Notes under the pieces: model-generated
Seen by the model: only the letters and a program-made list of their open reading frames with translations
Told to the model about the DNA's origin: nothing
The model's database searches: none
From: Microbispora hainanensis
GTDB lineage: Bacteria; Actinomycetota; Actinomycetes; Streptosporangiales; Streptosporangiaceae
Assembly (NCBI RefSeq): GCF_036186745.1
Contig: NZ_CP108086.1
Span: 434,001 to 498,000 of the forward strand
Reading direction: 5' to 3'
DNA length: 64,000 bases
Program-made: the position numbers and the translations under genes
Shown: one piece after another, positions 1 to 7,437 of the stretch
Position numbering within the stretch: the stretch's first letter is position 1
Layout: each line of letters starts with the position of its first letter

Positions 1-332
1 AGCATCAGCCCGAGCAGGCCGACCGCCACCGCGATCGACCCGGCGATCTCGGCCCGGCGCGGGCGTCTGCCGTGCAGCGTCGCGGCGAGCGGCACCGCGA
101 ACACGAGGGTCGCCACGCTCACGGGCTGGACGACGACCAGCGGAGCGACGCTGAGCGCCACCGCGTGCAGGGACGCCCCGGCGAAACCGATGACCCCGCC
201 GATCCACCAGCGGGGCCTTCTGACGAGGGCGAGGGTCGCCCCCTCGCTCACCGCTTCGAACTGCTGCAGCGCCGCGCCCAGGGCGTATCCCAGCGCGCCG
301 ACGAGGGCGATCACCACTCCCACCCAGGTCAT
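1..332 (-). CDS. DMT/EamA-like membrane protein, N-terminal part (runs off the window)
   Basis: The reading frame opens with ATG at 332 and stays open to the window edge, giving about 110 residues. They begin MTWVGVVIALVGALGYALGA and contain at least three hydrophobic segments (about residues 1-22, 45-68 and 72-85), separated by short basic stretches such as RRPRWW and HGRRPRRAE. Small residues dominate the helices, as in drug/metabolite-transporter (EamA-like) proteins, where one such four- to five-helix bundle is duplicated. Substrate cannot be told. The 3' part lies outside the window, so the usual second repeat is not visible. Confidence 0.75.
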   Translation of the reverse strand, partial: MTWVGVVIALVGALGYALGAALQQFEAVSEGATLALVRRPRWWIGGVIGFAGASLHAVALSVAPLVVVQPVSVATLVFAVPLAATLHGRRPRRAEIAGSIAVAVGLLGLM

Positions 333-621
333 ACGCGCCCGCCGGTGTGTCGAGAAATCACTACGCAAGCTTAGTGGGACGCGGCACGCGCCTCAGGATC
401 CCGCGACACAAGTGGGGCTTTACGGGCACCCCACCGAGCATCCGTTGACCGCCACGCCCTCGCCGACGTGCCCGGGGCCGGGTGACGGCGGACCGACCGC
501 TCACCGCCGCCGCGTCGTCACATCGATCCCAGGACGGCCCGAGCTCAGCCGGCGCCCAGCCCGGCCGGCAGCAGGACCGCCGCAGCGGGCGAGTCCCGAG
601 GTCACCTACACTGTGCCTGCT
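333..621. other. Intergenic stretch, nothing recognised
   Basis: This 289-bp stretch lies between the divergent-facing start of the membrane protein and the 3' end of the VOC gene. I see no coding frame with family resemblance, no clear hairpin and no repeat. It should hold the promoter of the membrane-protein gene near 340-420. Confidence 0.4.
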
Positions 622-978
622 TCAGGACCTCTCGGGGCACACGCAGAAAAGGTGGCCCTCCGGGTCGGCGAGCACCACCCAGTCACCCGGCTGGAACTCC
701 GGCTTGGTCGCTCCGAGAGCGATGTACTCCTCCACCGCCTTGGCGACGTCGGGCACCCGGAAGTCGAGATGGAACTGCTTGTCCGGCCCGGGCCAGGAGG
801 GTGCCTTCCGGTCGGGCACGCGCTGGAAGAAGATGCTCGTCGCGCCGTCGCCGATCCCGGCGTACTCGTCCTCGGCGTACTGCACGGGGAATCCGGTGAT
901 CTGCGAGTAGAACTCGGCGAGCTTCTTCGGCTCGGCGCAGTCGAGGGTCACGGCGATGAGCTTCGCTTTCGTTGTCAT
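622..978 (-). CDS. VOC (glyoxalase/bleomycin-resistance) family protein
   Basis: A 118-residue single-module vicinal-oxygen-chelate protein. It starts MTTKAKLIAVTLDCAEPKKL, has the typical fold order (beta strand with conserved D-C, helix EPKKLAEFYSQITG, FFQRVPDRK, FHLDFRVPDV, then ALGATKPEF and the closing ADPEGHLFCV). Asp/His-type positions occur in HLDF and in ADPEGHLF. Such proteins bind a metal and often act on small electrophiles or sequester antibiotics; the substrate is unknown. An ATG nine bases upstream (987) is in frame, but the GAGGG just before 978 and the usual family start favour 978. Confidence 0.8.
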   Translation of the reverse strand: MTTKAKLIAVTLDCAEPKKLAEFYSQITGFPVQYAEDEYAGIGDGATSIFFQRVPDRKAPSWPGPDKQFHLDFRVPDVAKAVEEYIALGATKPEFQPGDWVVLADPEGHLFCVCPERS

Positions 979-1067
979 GGCCCTCATCCTGTCGCGTATA
1001 CCTGTCAGGGAGTGTCAGGTAGCCGGGCCGCGGAATTCGGCACCAGTAGTGGGACCATGAACCGGGC

Positions 1068-3374
1068 ATGTGGAACCAGTCCGGCAAGCGAGTCGTTGGA
1101 GCGGATGTGGCACGGGTAGGCGAATGGATCAGGCGGTTTCTGGACAAACCAGGAAGCGTCGATCTGGCCCCCTTCCAGCGGATCGTGGCCGAGGCGGGCG
1201 AGCTGGAGAGCGAGGTCGCCCGGCGCGCCGACCTTCGCCCCGCCACCGCCGATCCCGGCTGGGTCGGCTCCGCCGACTTCTGCGCGGTGATGCGCGAGGC
1301 CGCCCGCCGGTCGCTCGGCCAGCGGCCGTACGACGTGCAGCTCGTGGGCATGCTCGCCATGCTCGACGGCCATGTCGTGCAGATGGCCACCGGCGAGGGC
1401 AAGACGCTCGTCGGCGCGCTGACGGCGGCCGGGTTCGCGCTGCGCGGCGTCCGGGTCCACGCGGTCTCGGTCAACGACTACCTCGCCGGCCGCGACGCCG
1501 AGTGGATGGGCCCGCTCTACGAGACGCTCGGCCTCACGGCCGGGTGGATCGCCGAGACCTCCTCTCCCGAGGAGCGCAGGGCGGCCTACGCCTGCGACGT
1601 CACGTACGGCGCCGTCAGCGAGCTGGGGTTCGACGTGCTGCGCGACCGCCTGCGCACCGACCCGGCCGAGCTGGTCGTGCCCGCCCCCGAGGTCGCCCTG
1701 GTCGACGAGGCCGACTCGGTGCTGGTGGACGAGGCCCGCGTGCCGCTCGTGCTGGCCGGCGCGGCCGACCCCGGCACGGCGCTGCCCGAGATGGCGGCGC
1801 TCGTACGGCGGCTGTCGCGCGGCTACCACTACACGATCGACGAGGAGGGGCGCAGCGTCTTCCTCACCCCCAAGGGCACCGACACGGTCGAGAAGGCCCT
1901 CGGGATCGATCTCTACGAGCATCCCGGCGTCGTGACGCAGGTCAACCTCGCCCTGCACGCCCACGCGCTGCTGACCAGGGACGTCGACTACATCGTGAGG
2001 GACGGCCGGGTCCACCTGATCAACACCTCGCGCGGCCGGGTCGCGGTGCTGCAGCGCTGGCCGGACGGGCTGCAGGCGGCCGTCGAGGCCAAGGAGCACC
2101 TGCCGGCGTCGGAGACGGGCGAGATCCTCGACTCGCTCACCGTGCAGAGCCTCATCCGCCGCTACCCGCGCGTGTGCGGCATGACCGGCACCGCCATCGC
2201 CGTCGCCGAGCAGCTGCGCGAGTTCTACGACCTCAGGGTCGCGGTCATCCCGCCCAACAAGCCGTGCGTACGGGTGGACGAGCCCGACCGGATCTTCGCC
2301 ACGCTGGAGGACAAGGAGCGGGCGCTGCTGGAGGAGATCGAGACCCGGCACGCCACCGGGCAGCCGATCCTCGTCGGCACGCTCGACGTCGCCGAGTCCG
2401 AGCGCCTGGCCGAGGCGCTGAAGGCCAAGGGGCTGGACGCGGCCGTGCTCAACGCGAAGAACGACGCCGAGGAGGCGCAGATCATCGCGAAGGCCGGCCG
2501 GCGCGACGCGATCACGGTCTCCACGCAGATGGCCGGGCGCGGCACCGACATCCGGCTCGGCGCGGGCGACCCGGACGAGGAGCGGGAGGTCGCCGCGCTC
2601 GGCGGGCTCTACGTCATCGGCACCGGCAGACACGAGAGCAGCAGGCTGGACGACCAGTTGCGGGGCCGCGCCGGACGGCAGGGCGATCCCGGCGGCTCGG
2701 TGTTCTTCGTCAGCGGGGAGGACACGCTCCTCACCGCGTACGCGCCGGACCAGTCGCTGCCCGCGGCCGGTCGCGACGGCCTGGTGCGGGACCCGAACGC
2801 CGCCGCCCTGGTGGCGCACGCCCAGCGCGTGGCGGAGGGCGTCAACCTGGAGATCCACCGCAACACCTGGCGCTACACGCGGCTGCAGGAGCGCCAGCGG
2901 GCGGAGGTGCTGGAGCGGCGCGACCGCGTCCTGTACGGCGACACCGGGGCGCGGGCCCTGGAGCAGGCCCGCCCGGAGCGCTACCGCGAGCTGTGCGAGG
3001 CGGCGGGCGAGGAGGCGGTCGAGCGGGCGGCCCGGCAGATCGTGCTGTATCACCTCGACCGCTGCTGGACCGAGCACCTCGGCTTCCTCGCCGACCTCCG
3101 CGAGGGCATCCACCTGCGGGCCCTCGGGCGATTGAACCCGCTCGACGAGTTCAACCGCGAGGCCGTTCCGGCCTACCGGGAGATGCTCGACGAGGTCGAG
3201 CGGCGGTCCACGGAGACCTTCGAGAAGGCCGACGTCACCCGGGACCTCGCGGAGCAGGGTCTCAAGCGGCCCACGGCCACCTGGACCTATCTGGTGCAGG
3301 ACAATCCGTTCGGCTCGGAGTGGGACCGCGTGCTCAAGCGCGTGGCCGGAGCGCTCAAGCGCCGCAAGCGGTGA
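1068..3374 (+). CDS. secA2: Accessory Sec translocase ATPase SecA2
   Basis: A 768-residue SecA-family ATPase, shorter than housekeeping SecA (over 900). Visible parts are Walker A ATGEGKT (residues 107-113), Walker B region [13 protein letters not shown] (about 213-225), the MTGTA motif, [12 protein letters not shown] and [11 protein letters not shown]. The C terminus ends in a basic LKRRKR tail and lacks the zinc-binding CxCxSG linker of SecA1, as expected for SecA2. SecA2 works with SecYEG in the membrane to export a restricted protein set, often cell-wall proteins without ordinary signal peptides. The gene runs convergently into a gene for just such a surface-type protein. The ATG at 1068 gives the longest plausible product. 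Confidence 0.92.
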   Translation: MWNQSGKRVVGADVARVGEWIRRFLDKPGSVDLAPFQRIVAEAGELESEVARRADLRPATADPGWVGSADFCAVMREAARRSLGQRPYDVQLVGMLAMLDGHVVQMATGEGKTLVGALTAAGFALRGVRVHAVSVNDYLAGRDAEWMGPLYETLGLTAGWIAETSSPEERRAAYACDVTYGAVSELGFDVLRDRLRTDPAELVVPAPEVALVDEADSVLVDEARVPLVLAGAADPGTALPEMAALVRRLSRGYHYTIDEEGRSVFLTPKGTDTVEKALGIDLYEHPGVVTQVNLALHAHALLTRDVDYIVRDGRVHLINTSRGRVAVLQRWPDGLQAAVEAKEHLPASETGEILDSLTVQSLIRRYPRVCGMTGTAIAVAEQLREFYDLRVAVIPPNKPCVRVDEPDRIFATLEDKERALLEEIETRHATGQPILVGTLDVAESERLAEALKAKGLDAAVLNAKNDAEEAQIIAKAGRRDAITVSTQMAGRGTDIRLGAGDPDEEREVAALGGLYVIGTGRHESSRLDDQLRGRAGRQGDPGGSVFFVSGEDTLLTAYAPDQSLPAAGRDGLVRDPNAAALVAHAQRVAEGVNLEIHRNTWRYTRLQERQRAEVLERRDRVLYGDTGARALEQARPERYRELCEAAGEEAVERAARQIVLYHLDRCWTEHLGFLADLREGIHLRALGRLNPLDEFNREAVPAYREMLDEVERRSTETFEKADVTRDLAEQGLKRPTATWTYLVQDNPFGSEWDRVLKRVAGALKRRKR

Positions 3375-3423
3375 ACGCCCGCGGGCCGGGGCCCGCGGCG
3401 CACCCCGTTCCTACCGCTTGCGG
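3363..3423. terminator. Bidirectional nested hairpin between secA2 and the RlpA-like gene
   Basis: CCGCAAGCGGT (3363-3373) and ACCGCTTGCGG (3413-3423) form a perfect 11-bp outer stem that covers the last codons of both convergent genes. Inside it, CCGCGGGCC-type sequence at 3379-3398 makes a second tight GC stem. With no T-run this is the usual actinomycete terminator form, serving both genes. Confidence 0.7.
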
Positions 3424-4598
3424 TGGCGGCCCGGGTGGTGCGCGGCGGCGTGGGCGGGACGGCTCAGCACGGCCTTGGCGCCCACGGCGACGAGCGCGCA
3501 CACCACGATCGCGACCGAGAAGGCGGGAACGGCCTCATCCGCCTGCCCGTCCACGGCCGACGCCGGGATGAACGCCGGGGAGGCCATCCCCCCGCCGTAC
3601 CTCGCCCCCTTCACGGTCTCCGTGACCGTCTTCGTGACGGGCTTCGAGGCGACCTGCTGGAGGGTTGCCGGAGTGGTCCCGGCGTTCGCCGCCGCCCCGC
3701 CGGAGAGCGGGAACATCTGGGCTGCGGCGGCCTCGGCCTGCGTGCCCGGCGAGTCGGCCGCGGGAGGCGGAGCCGACGGCGCGGATGGTGCGGGCGGGGC
3801 GGGCGGCGCGGCCGCAGCAGGCGCGGCGGATTCGGCGGGCGCGTCCGGCACGGCAGGCGCCGACGAGGACGAGGCCACGGGGGCCGGGCTCTCCTTGACC
3901 CCGGGCGCGGGAGCGGAGTCCTGCGCGGCCTGCGCGTCCTGCGTCGCGGAGGGGGCGGGAGCCGCGGTGGGGCAGGGCGGCGGGGGCTTCGGGTGGTCCT
4001 TGACCCCGTACGCGCCCGACGAGAACGGCCTGGGCGCGCCGGTCTTGCCAAGGCCGTCGCCCCACTCGGTGATCACGTACGTCACGGGGATGTGGCCGAG
4101 CCCGCCCGCGTCGTCGACGGTGTACGAGCCGGTGTCCCAGGTGCCGCCGGTCAGGTCGGCGAACGTCTTGCCGTCGAGGTCGAGCATGACCCCGCTGCTT
4201 GAGGGAATGCCGGGGCCGCGGTCGCCGATGAAGAAGTCGGCCTTCTTCCCCTGGTAGATCACGTAGCCCTTGGTTCCCATCGGCCAGCTGGGGCTGGCGG
4301 CCAGGCCCTTCTGCATCGGCTCGCCCGACGCGGGGGCGCCGGTGTCGCCGTTGACGCCCGACCCGTCGTCCCAGAAGTACGACGCGGTCGTCTTGCCGAC
4401 GTACAGGACGGTCTTGCCTCCGGCGGTCGGGCAGCCGACCGGGGGAACGGCGGGCCTGGCGCCCGCGTCGGCGGCGGTGTACGAGGAGCCCGCCTCAGGG
4501 GCGAGGTGGGCGGGGGCGTCCTGCCGATGCTGGGGCACGGTGGCCGCGTGGTGCGTCTCGCCCTTCGCCAGGCTTGCCTGGTCCCGCAGGGCGTTCAT
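3411..4598 (-). CDS. Surface-type protein with RlpA-like double-psi barrel domain and C-terminal membrane anchor
   Basis: About 395 residues. Residues 60-200 resemble the RlpA/3D double-psi beta-barrel fold: TTASYFWDD, GTKGYVIYQGKKADFFIGD, DRGPGI, then MLDLDGKTFADLTGG; the DRGP and LDL pieces match the catalytic-barrel pattern of RlpA-like lytic transglycosylases and expansins. A long Pro/Ala/Ser stalk (about 205-350) follows, then one membrane helix (FSVAIVVCALVAVGAKAVL) and a basic tail HHPGRHRKR. There is no N-terminal signal peptide. This is the layout of a cell-wall protein anchored at its C terminus and, placed convergent to secA2, a natural SecA2-substrate candidate. That link is inference. 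Function may be peptidoglycan or polysaccharide remodelling. The true start may lie upstream (see 4604-4631). Confidence 0.6.
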   Translation of the reverse strand: MNALRDQASLAKGETHHAATVPQHRQDAPAHLAPEAGSSYTAADAGARPAVPPVGCPTAGGKTVLYVGKTTASYFWDDGSGVNGDTGAPASGEPMQKGLAASPSWPMGTKGYVIYQGKKADFFIGDRGPGIPSSSGVMLDLDGKTFADLTGGTWDTGSYTVDDAGGLGHIPVTYVITEWGDGLGKTGAPRPFSSGAYGVKDHPKPPPPCPTAAPAPSATQDAQAAQDSAPAPGVKESPAPVASSSSAPAVPDAPAESAAPAAAAPPAPPAPSAPSAPPPAADSPGTQAEAAAAQMFPLSGGAAANAGTTPATLQQVASKPVTKTVTETVKGARYGGGMASPAFIPASAVDGQADEAVPAFSVAIVVCALVAVGAKAVLSRPAHAAAHHPGRHRKR

Positions 4599-4603
4599 GG
4601 GGT

Positions 4604-4631
4604 CCGCGTAGCTGGAAATGGGGGATCTCCT
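4604..4631 (-). promoter_or_regulatory. Ribosome binding site that fits an upstream ATT start
   Basis: Read on the minus strand, AGGAGATCCCCCATTTCC precedes the annotated ATG (4598) by too far: AGGAG is about 27 bases away. The in-frame codon at the normal distance is ATT, which would add seven residues (first residue, S-S-Y-A-D-P) before MNALRD. No ATG, GTG or TTG sits at that spacing. Either ATT is used as a rare start or translation begins at 4598 without a strong site. Confidence 0.4.
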
Positions 4632-4752
4632 GACTGGTCACGGCTGGGTAACCGGACACTAAGCCAAGAACACCCCAAATCTCGACATCTCGGACGAAAA
4701 TTTTACTTTATGGACTAACTGCCCATCAGGTGGCAAAGTCGGATGTGACGCG

Positions 4753-4770
4753 CCCCCCTTCCCCGGGGGG
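4753..4770. terminator. C6/G6 hairpin downstream of the GH5 gene
   Basis: CCCCCC (4753-4758), a TTCCCC loop and GGGGGG (4765-4770) can fold into a short very stable hairpin just past the GH5 stop on its strand. The AT-rich stretch 4660-4740 next to it probably holds the promoter of the RlpA-like gene. Confidence 0.5.
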
Positions 4771-4803
4771 CCGCGAGGAAGGAGGGCACGCCGTGTATCG
4801 GGA

Positions 4804-6378
4804 TCAGGACGACAGCAGGCGAGCCCGCAGCCCGGCTCCGAAGCCTGTCGGAGTGCCGTTGTAGTCGCTGATCAGGGACGGCCCGGTGGAGCAGTCCCAG
4901 GTGTTCCAGGTCCAGCCCAGATAGGACGCACCCTTCGCGTCGAACCAGTTCATGACCTGGTCGATGAAGCCGTGCGAGCAGGTGTTCTCACCGATCTCCC
5001 CCGCCACCAGCGGGACCTGGGCGGCCACCGGAGCGAGCTGACCGTCCCAGCACGAGGTGCTCACGCAGGAGTTGAAGTTGTACACGTGCCACGCGGCGGC
5101 CAGGTTGCCCTGCGGGTCCGTGGGCTTGTACTGCAGCCATTGGGACAGGTCGTTGGAGTAGGCCAGGCCGCCGAGCATGATGATGTTGGTCGCGCCGGTG
5201 GCCCGCACCGCGTTCACCAGCGACTGGAAGCCCGCCACCTGGTAGGGGATGCCGGAGCAGGTGCCGCCGTCGCGCCAGCAGGCCCACCCGGAGGAGGCGC
5301 TGCCGGTCGCACGCTCCGGATAGGGCTCGTTGAACAGGTCGAACACGACCTCGTCACGCCCCTTGAACGCGTTCGCCACCCCCGTCCAGAACTGCGGGGC
5401 GTACTGCGCGTCCGGCATCGGCTTCTGGCAGGAGGCGTGGACGTCGGAGCAGCCCGAGGAGTTGCCGGTGTACTGCCCGTAGTTCCAGTGCATCTCGACG
5501 ATCGGGGTGATGCCCTTGGCGACCAGCCGGTCGACGTACGACTTGACCTCGTTCTGGTAGGCGGCGCCGCCGTACGCGGACGGGATGTTGCTCAGGCCGA
5601 GCCAGCACTCCTCGTTCAGCGGGACGCGGACCGCCCGGACGTTCCACGCCTTCATCGCGTCGATCGCCGCGTTGTCGACCGGGCCGTCCCAGATGCCGCG
5701 GGCCTGCACGCACATGAACTCGCCGCCCGACCGGTTGACGCCCAGCAGCCGGTACGGCGTGCCGGTCGCGGCGTTCACGATCCTGTTGCCCGACACCTTC
5801 AGCTTCGGCGCCGCTCCCGTGGAGGGGCTGGGCGACGTCGACGGCGAGAGCGACGGGGACGGGGACGGGCTCGGCGGGCGCGAGGGCGACGGCGAGGGCG
5901 AGGGGGAGGGCGACGGCGAGGGGGAGGGCGGCGCGGACGGCGACAGCGACGGTGAGGGCGAGGGCGACTGCGGGGTTCCGTTGCAGGCGACGCCGTTGAT
6001 CTTGAAGTCGGTCGGCGCCGGGTTGCTCCCGGACCAGGATCCGTTGAATCCGATGCTCGCCGAGCCGCCGGTGGGCAGGGACCTGTTCCAGTCCATGGCC
6101 CTCGCGGTCACGTTGCCGCCGGACTGGGTCCAGTCGGCCGACCAGCCCTGGGTGACCCTCTGGCCGCTGTCGGGGAACGTGAACGTGAGCGTCCAGTCGC
6201 TCAGGGCGTCGCCCAGGTTCTGGATGCTCAGGTTGGCGGACATGCCACCCGGCCACTGATTGGCCGTGTAGGTGACCGTGCACGCCACGGCGGCCTGGGC
6301 CGCCGGCGGGTTGCCGAAGGTGAGTCCGCCTGCGGCCAGCAGCCCCAGTGCGGTGAGGATCGCGCCTCTCCGTCGCAT
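4804..6378 (-). CDS. Secreted CBM2-GH5 endoglucanase
   Basis: A 524-residue secreted cellulase. A Sec signal peptide (MRRRGAILTALGLLAAGG... AQAA) is followed by a family 2 cellulose-binding module (about 36-135: VACTVTYTANQWPGG, NLGDALSDWTLTFTF, VACNG with the paired terminal cysteines), a Pro-Ser linker of roughly 60 residues, and a family 5 glycoside hydrolase domain. The general acid lies in VFDLFNEPYP and the nucleophile in PLVAGEIGEN. It should cut beta-1,4-glucans outside the cell. The start at 6378 has GGAAGGA six bases upstream; the ATG at 6393 has none. It is transcribed alone, between two hairpins, under the operator at 6429-6452. Confidence 0.93.
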   Translation of the reverse strand: MRRRGAILTALGLLAAGGLTFGNPPAAQAAVACTVTYTANQWPGGMSANLSIQNLGDALSDWTLTFTFPDSGQRVTQGWSADWTQSGGNVTARAMDWNRSLPTGGSASIGFNGSWSGSNPAPTDFKINGVACNGTPQSPSPSPSLSPSAPPSPSPSPSPSPSPSPSRPPSPSPSPSLSPSTSPSPSTGAAPKLKVSGNRIVNAATGTPYRLLGVNRSGGEFMCVQARGIWDGPVDNAAIDAMKAWNVRAVRVPLNEECWLGLSNIPSAYGGAAYQNEVKSYVDRLVAKGITPIVEMHWNYGQYTGNSSGCSDVHASCQKPMPDAQYAPQFWTGVANAFKGRDEVVFDLFNEPYPERATGSASSGWACWRDGGTCSGIPYQVAGFQSLVNAVRATGATNIIMLGGLAYSNDLSQWLQYKPTDPQGNLAAAWHVYNFNSCVSTSCWDGQLAPVAAQVPLVAGEIGENTCSHGFIDQVMNWFDAKGASYLGWTWNTWDCSTGPSLISDYNGTPTGFGAGLRARLLSS

Positions 6379-6428
6379 GCTCCGTCCTTCCATAGAAGAG
6401 CGGCCATAGAAGACCGGAGCGAAGCGTC

Positions 6429-6452
6429 GTTAACTTGACCGGTTAAGTCAAC
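6429..6452. promoter_or_regulatory. 24-bp inverted repeat, candidate operator of the GH5 gene
   Basis: GTTAACTTGACC (6429-6440) is directly followed by GGTTAAGTCAAC (6441-6452); 20 of 24 positions are symmetric and the CCGG centre is exact. It sits about 50 bases upstream of the cellulase start. This is the size and form of a LacI-family operator, but it is not the CebR/CelR box. Confidence 0.6.
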
Positions 6453-6555
6453 AACGTGGCCCGCGTCACCTCGCCGAGCTGGGCGTATCCGCCGTGAACA
6501 GGTGAAATTTTCAGTCCGGCTCCGGCCCGGCGCCTCGTCCGGGGCGAACCGCCAG

Positions 6556-7185
6556 TCAGGACGCCCCCGCGGCGCTCGACTCCCTGACGAAGTGCCCGCG
6601 GCAATGAGGACAGCAGAAGCCGTAGGTCCGCCCGTCGCGCTCCAGGATGACCGCCTCGTCCAGCGGCAGCGTGGCGCCGCAGACCGGGTCGACGACCATG
6701 CCGTCCGGCGCGTCCGTGGCGGGCCCGGTCTTCGAGTCCTCGATCAGCGCGAGGAAGTCCGAGGAGCGCCACACCCGCCCGCGCAGGCCGTAGCCGCCCT
6801 CCGGGAGGCTGATCACGTTCACCACGACGTTCGGCTCGGGGCGGCCCTCCGCCTCCGCGAGTTCGGCGGTTATCCGGGAGACGAGGTGCTCGCTCATCTC
6901 CTTGCCCCACAGCCCGACGATGACGTTCACCACATAACAAGGGGCCCGAGAGCCGTCGAGCGGGCTGTCGAGCGCGGTTCCGCCCGCGACCCAGACCTCC
7001 TCCTCGCGGACCACCACATGGGAGAGCGAGTCGAGCAGATCCATCACGCCGGGGTCCGCGGCCGCCGTCGTGCCGTCCCCGGCCGACAGCAGACGCCGCG
7101 CGGTGAGCCGCCCGGCGAGCACCCGGCGCTCCCAGTCGTCGAACATGCCCTTGGGCACCAGCAACTCGACAAACAACATCGTCAC
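6556..7185 (-). CDS. Tautomerase-like domain fused to a YHS domain
   Basis: About 209 residues, not a described fusion as far as I can tell. Residues 85-150 (VVNVIVGLWGKEMSEHLVSR, ITAELAEAEGRPEPNVVVNV, GGYGLRGRVW) follow the 4-oxalocrotonate tautomerase pattern, but the domain is internal, so the catalytic N-terminal Pro1 cannot exist. Residues 170-202 (DPVCGATLPLDEAVI, TYGFCCPHCRGHF) form a YHS domain with cysteines suited to metal or haem binding, as in P-type ATPase and TRASH-like proteins. The N-terminal 75 residues are unassigned. GGAAGGA precedes the GTG start. It is monocistronic between the cellulase and the LanC gene; a metal or reactive-carbonyl sensing role is only a guess. Confidence 0.6.
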   Translation of the reverse strand: MTMLFVELLVPKGMFDDWERRVLAGRLTARRLLSAGDGTTAAADPGVMDLLDSLSHVVVREEEVWVAGGTALDSPLDGSRAPCYVVNVIVGLWGKEMSEHLVSRITAELAEAEGRPEPNVVVNVISLPEGGYGLRGRVWRSSDFLALIEDSKTGPATDAPDGMVVDPVCGATLPLDEAVILERDGRTYGFCCPHCRGHFVRESSAAGAS

Positions 7186-7324
7186 TCCGTCCTTCCCGAG
7201 AGGGGTCTCTCGGTGGACAGCCTGCCGCGACGAGTCCTCCGCGTCGTCGCCCCGGGGAGGGCTCTTCCCGCTACCGCGCCGGGCGCAGCGGGCGGACGCG
7301 CTTACGCCGTACGGAGTAGCCCGG

Positions 7325-7432
7325 CCGCCTTCGTGCCTGGTCGCCTTGATGCCCGGCCGCCTTCACGCCTGGTCGCCTTGATGCCCGGCCGCCTTCACGC
7401 CTGGTCGCCTTGATGCCCGGCCGCCCGAAGCT
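7325..7432. repeat. 32-bp tandem repeat, about three copies
   Basis: The phrase GCCTGGTCGCCTTGATGCCC recurs at 7335, 7367 and 7399, a period of exactly 32 bp, with the rest of the unit (GGCCGCCTTCAC) conserved; a fourth partial copy begins at 7442 inside the LanC gene end. The period is not a multiple of three, so it is not coding. It lies right behind the LanC stop. Confidence 0.85.
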
Positions 7433-7437
7433 CCGGG

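Noticed and set aside
1081..1110. Sigma-B-like promoter (GTTG...GGGTAG) within the start of secA2
   Set aside because: It lies inside the coding sequence and the next in-frame start would remove conserved SecA residues; probably chance.
1005..3113. 702-codon open frame antisense to secA2, and similar long frames opposite most genes
   Set aside because: High GC makes antisense and shifted frames stay open. They have Arg/Gly/Ala/Pro-rich text and no family resemblance, while the other strand encodes clear families.
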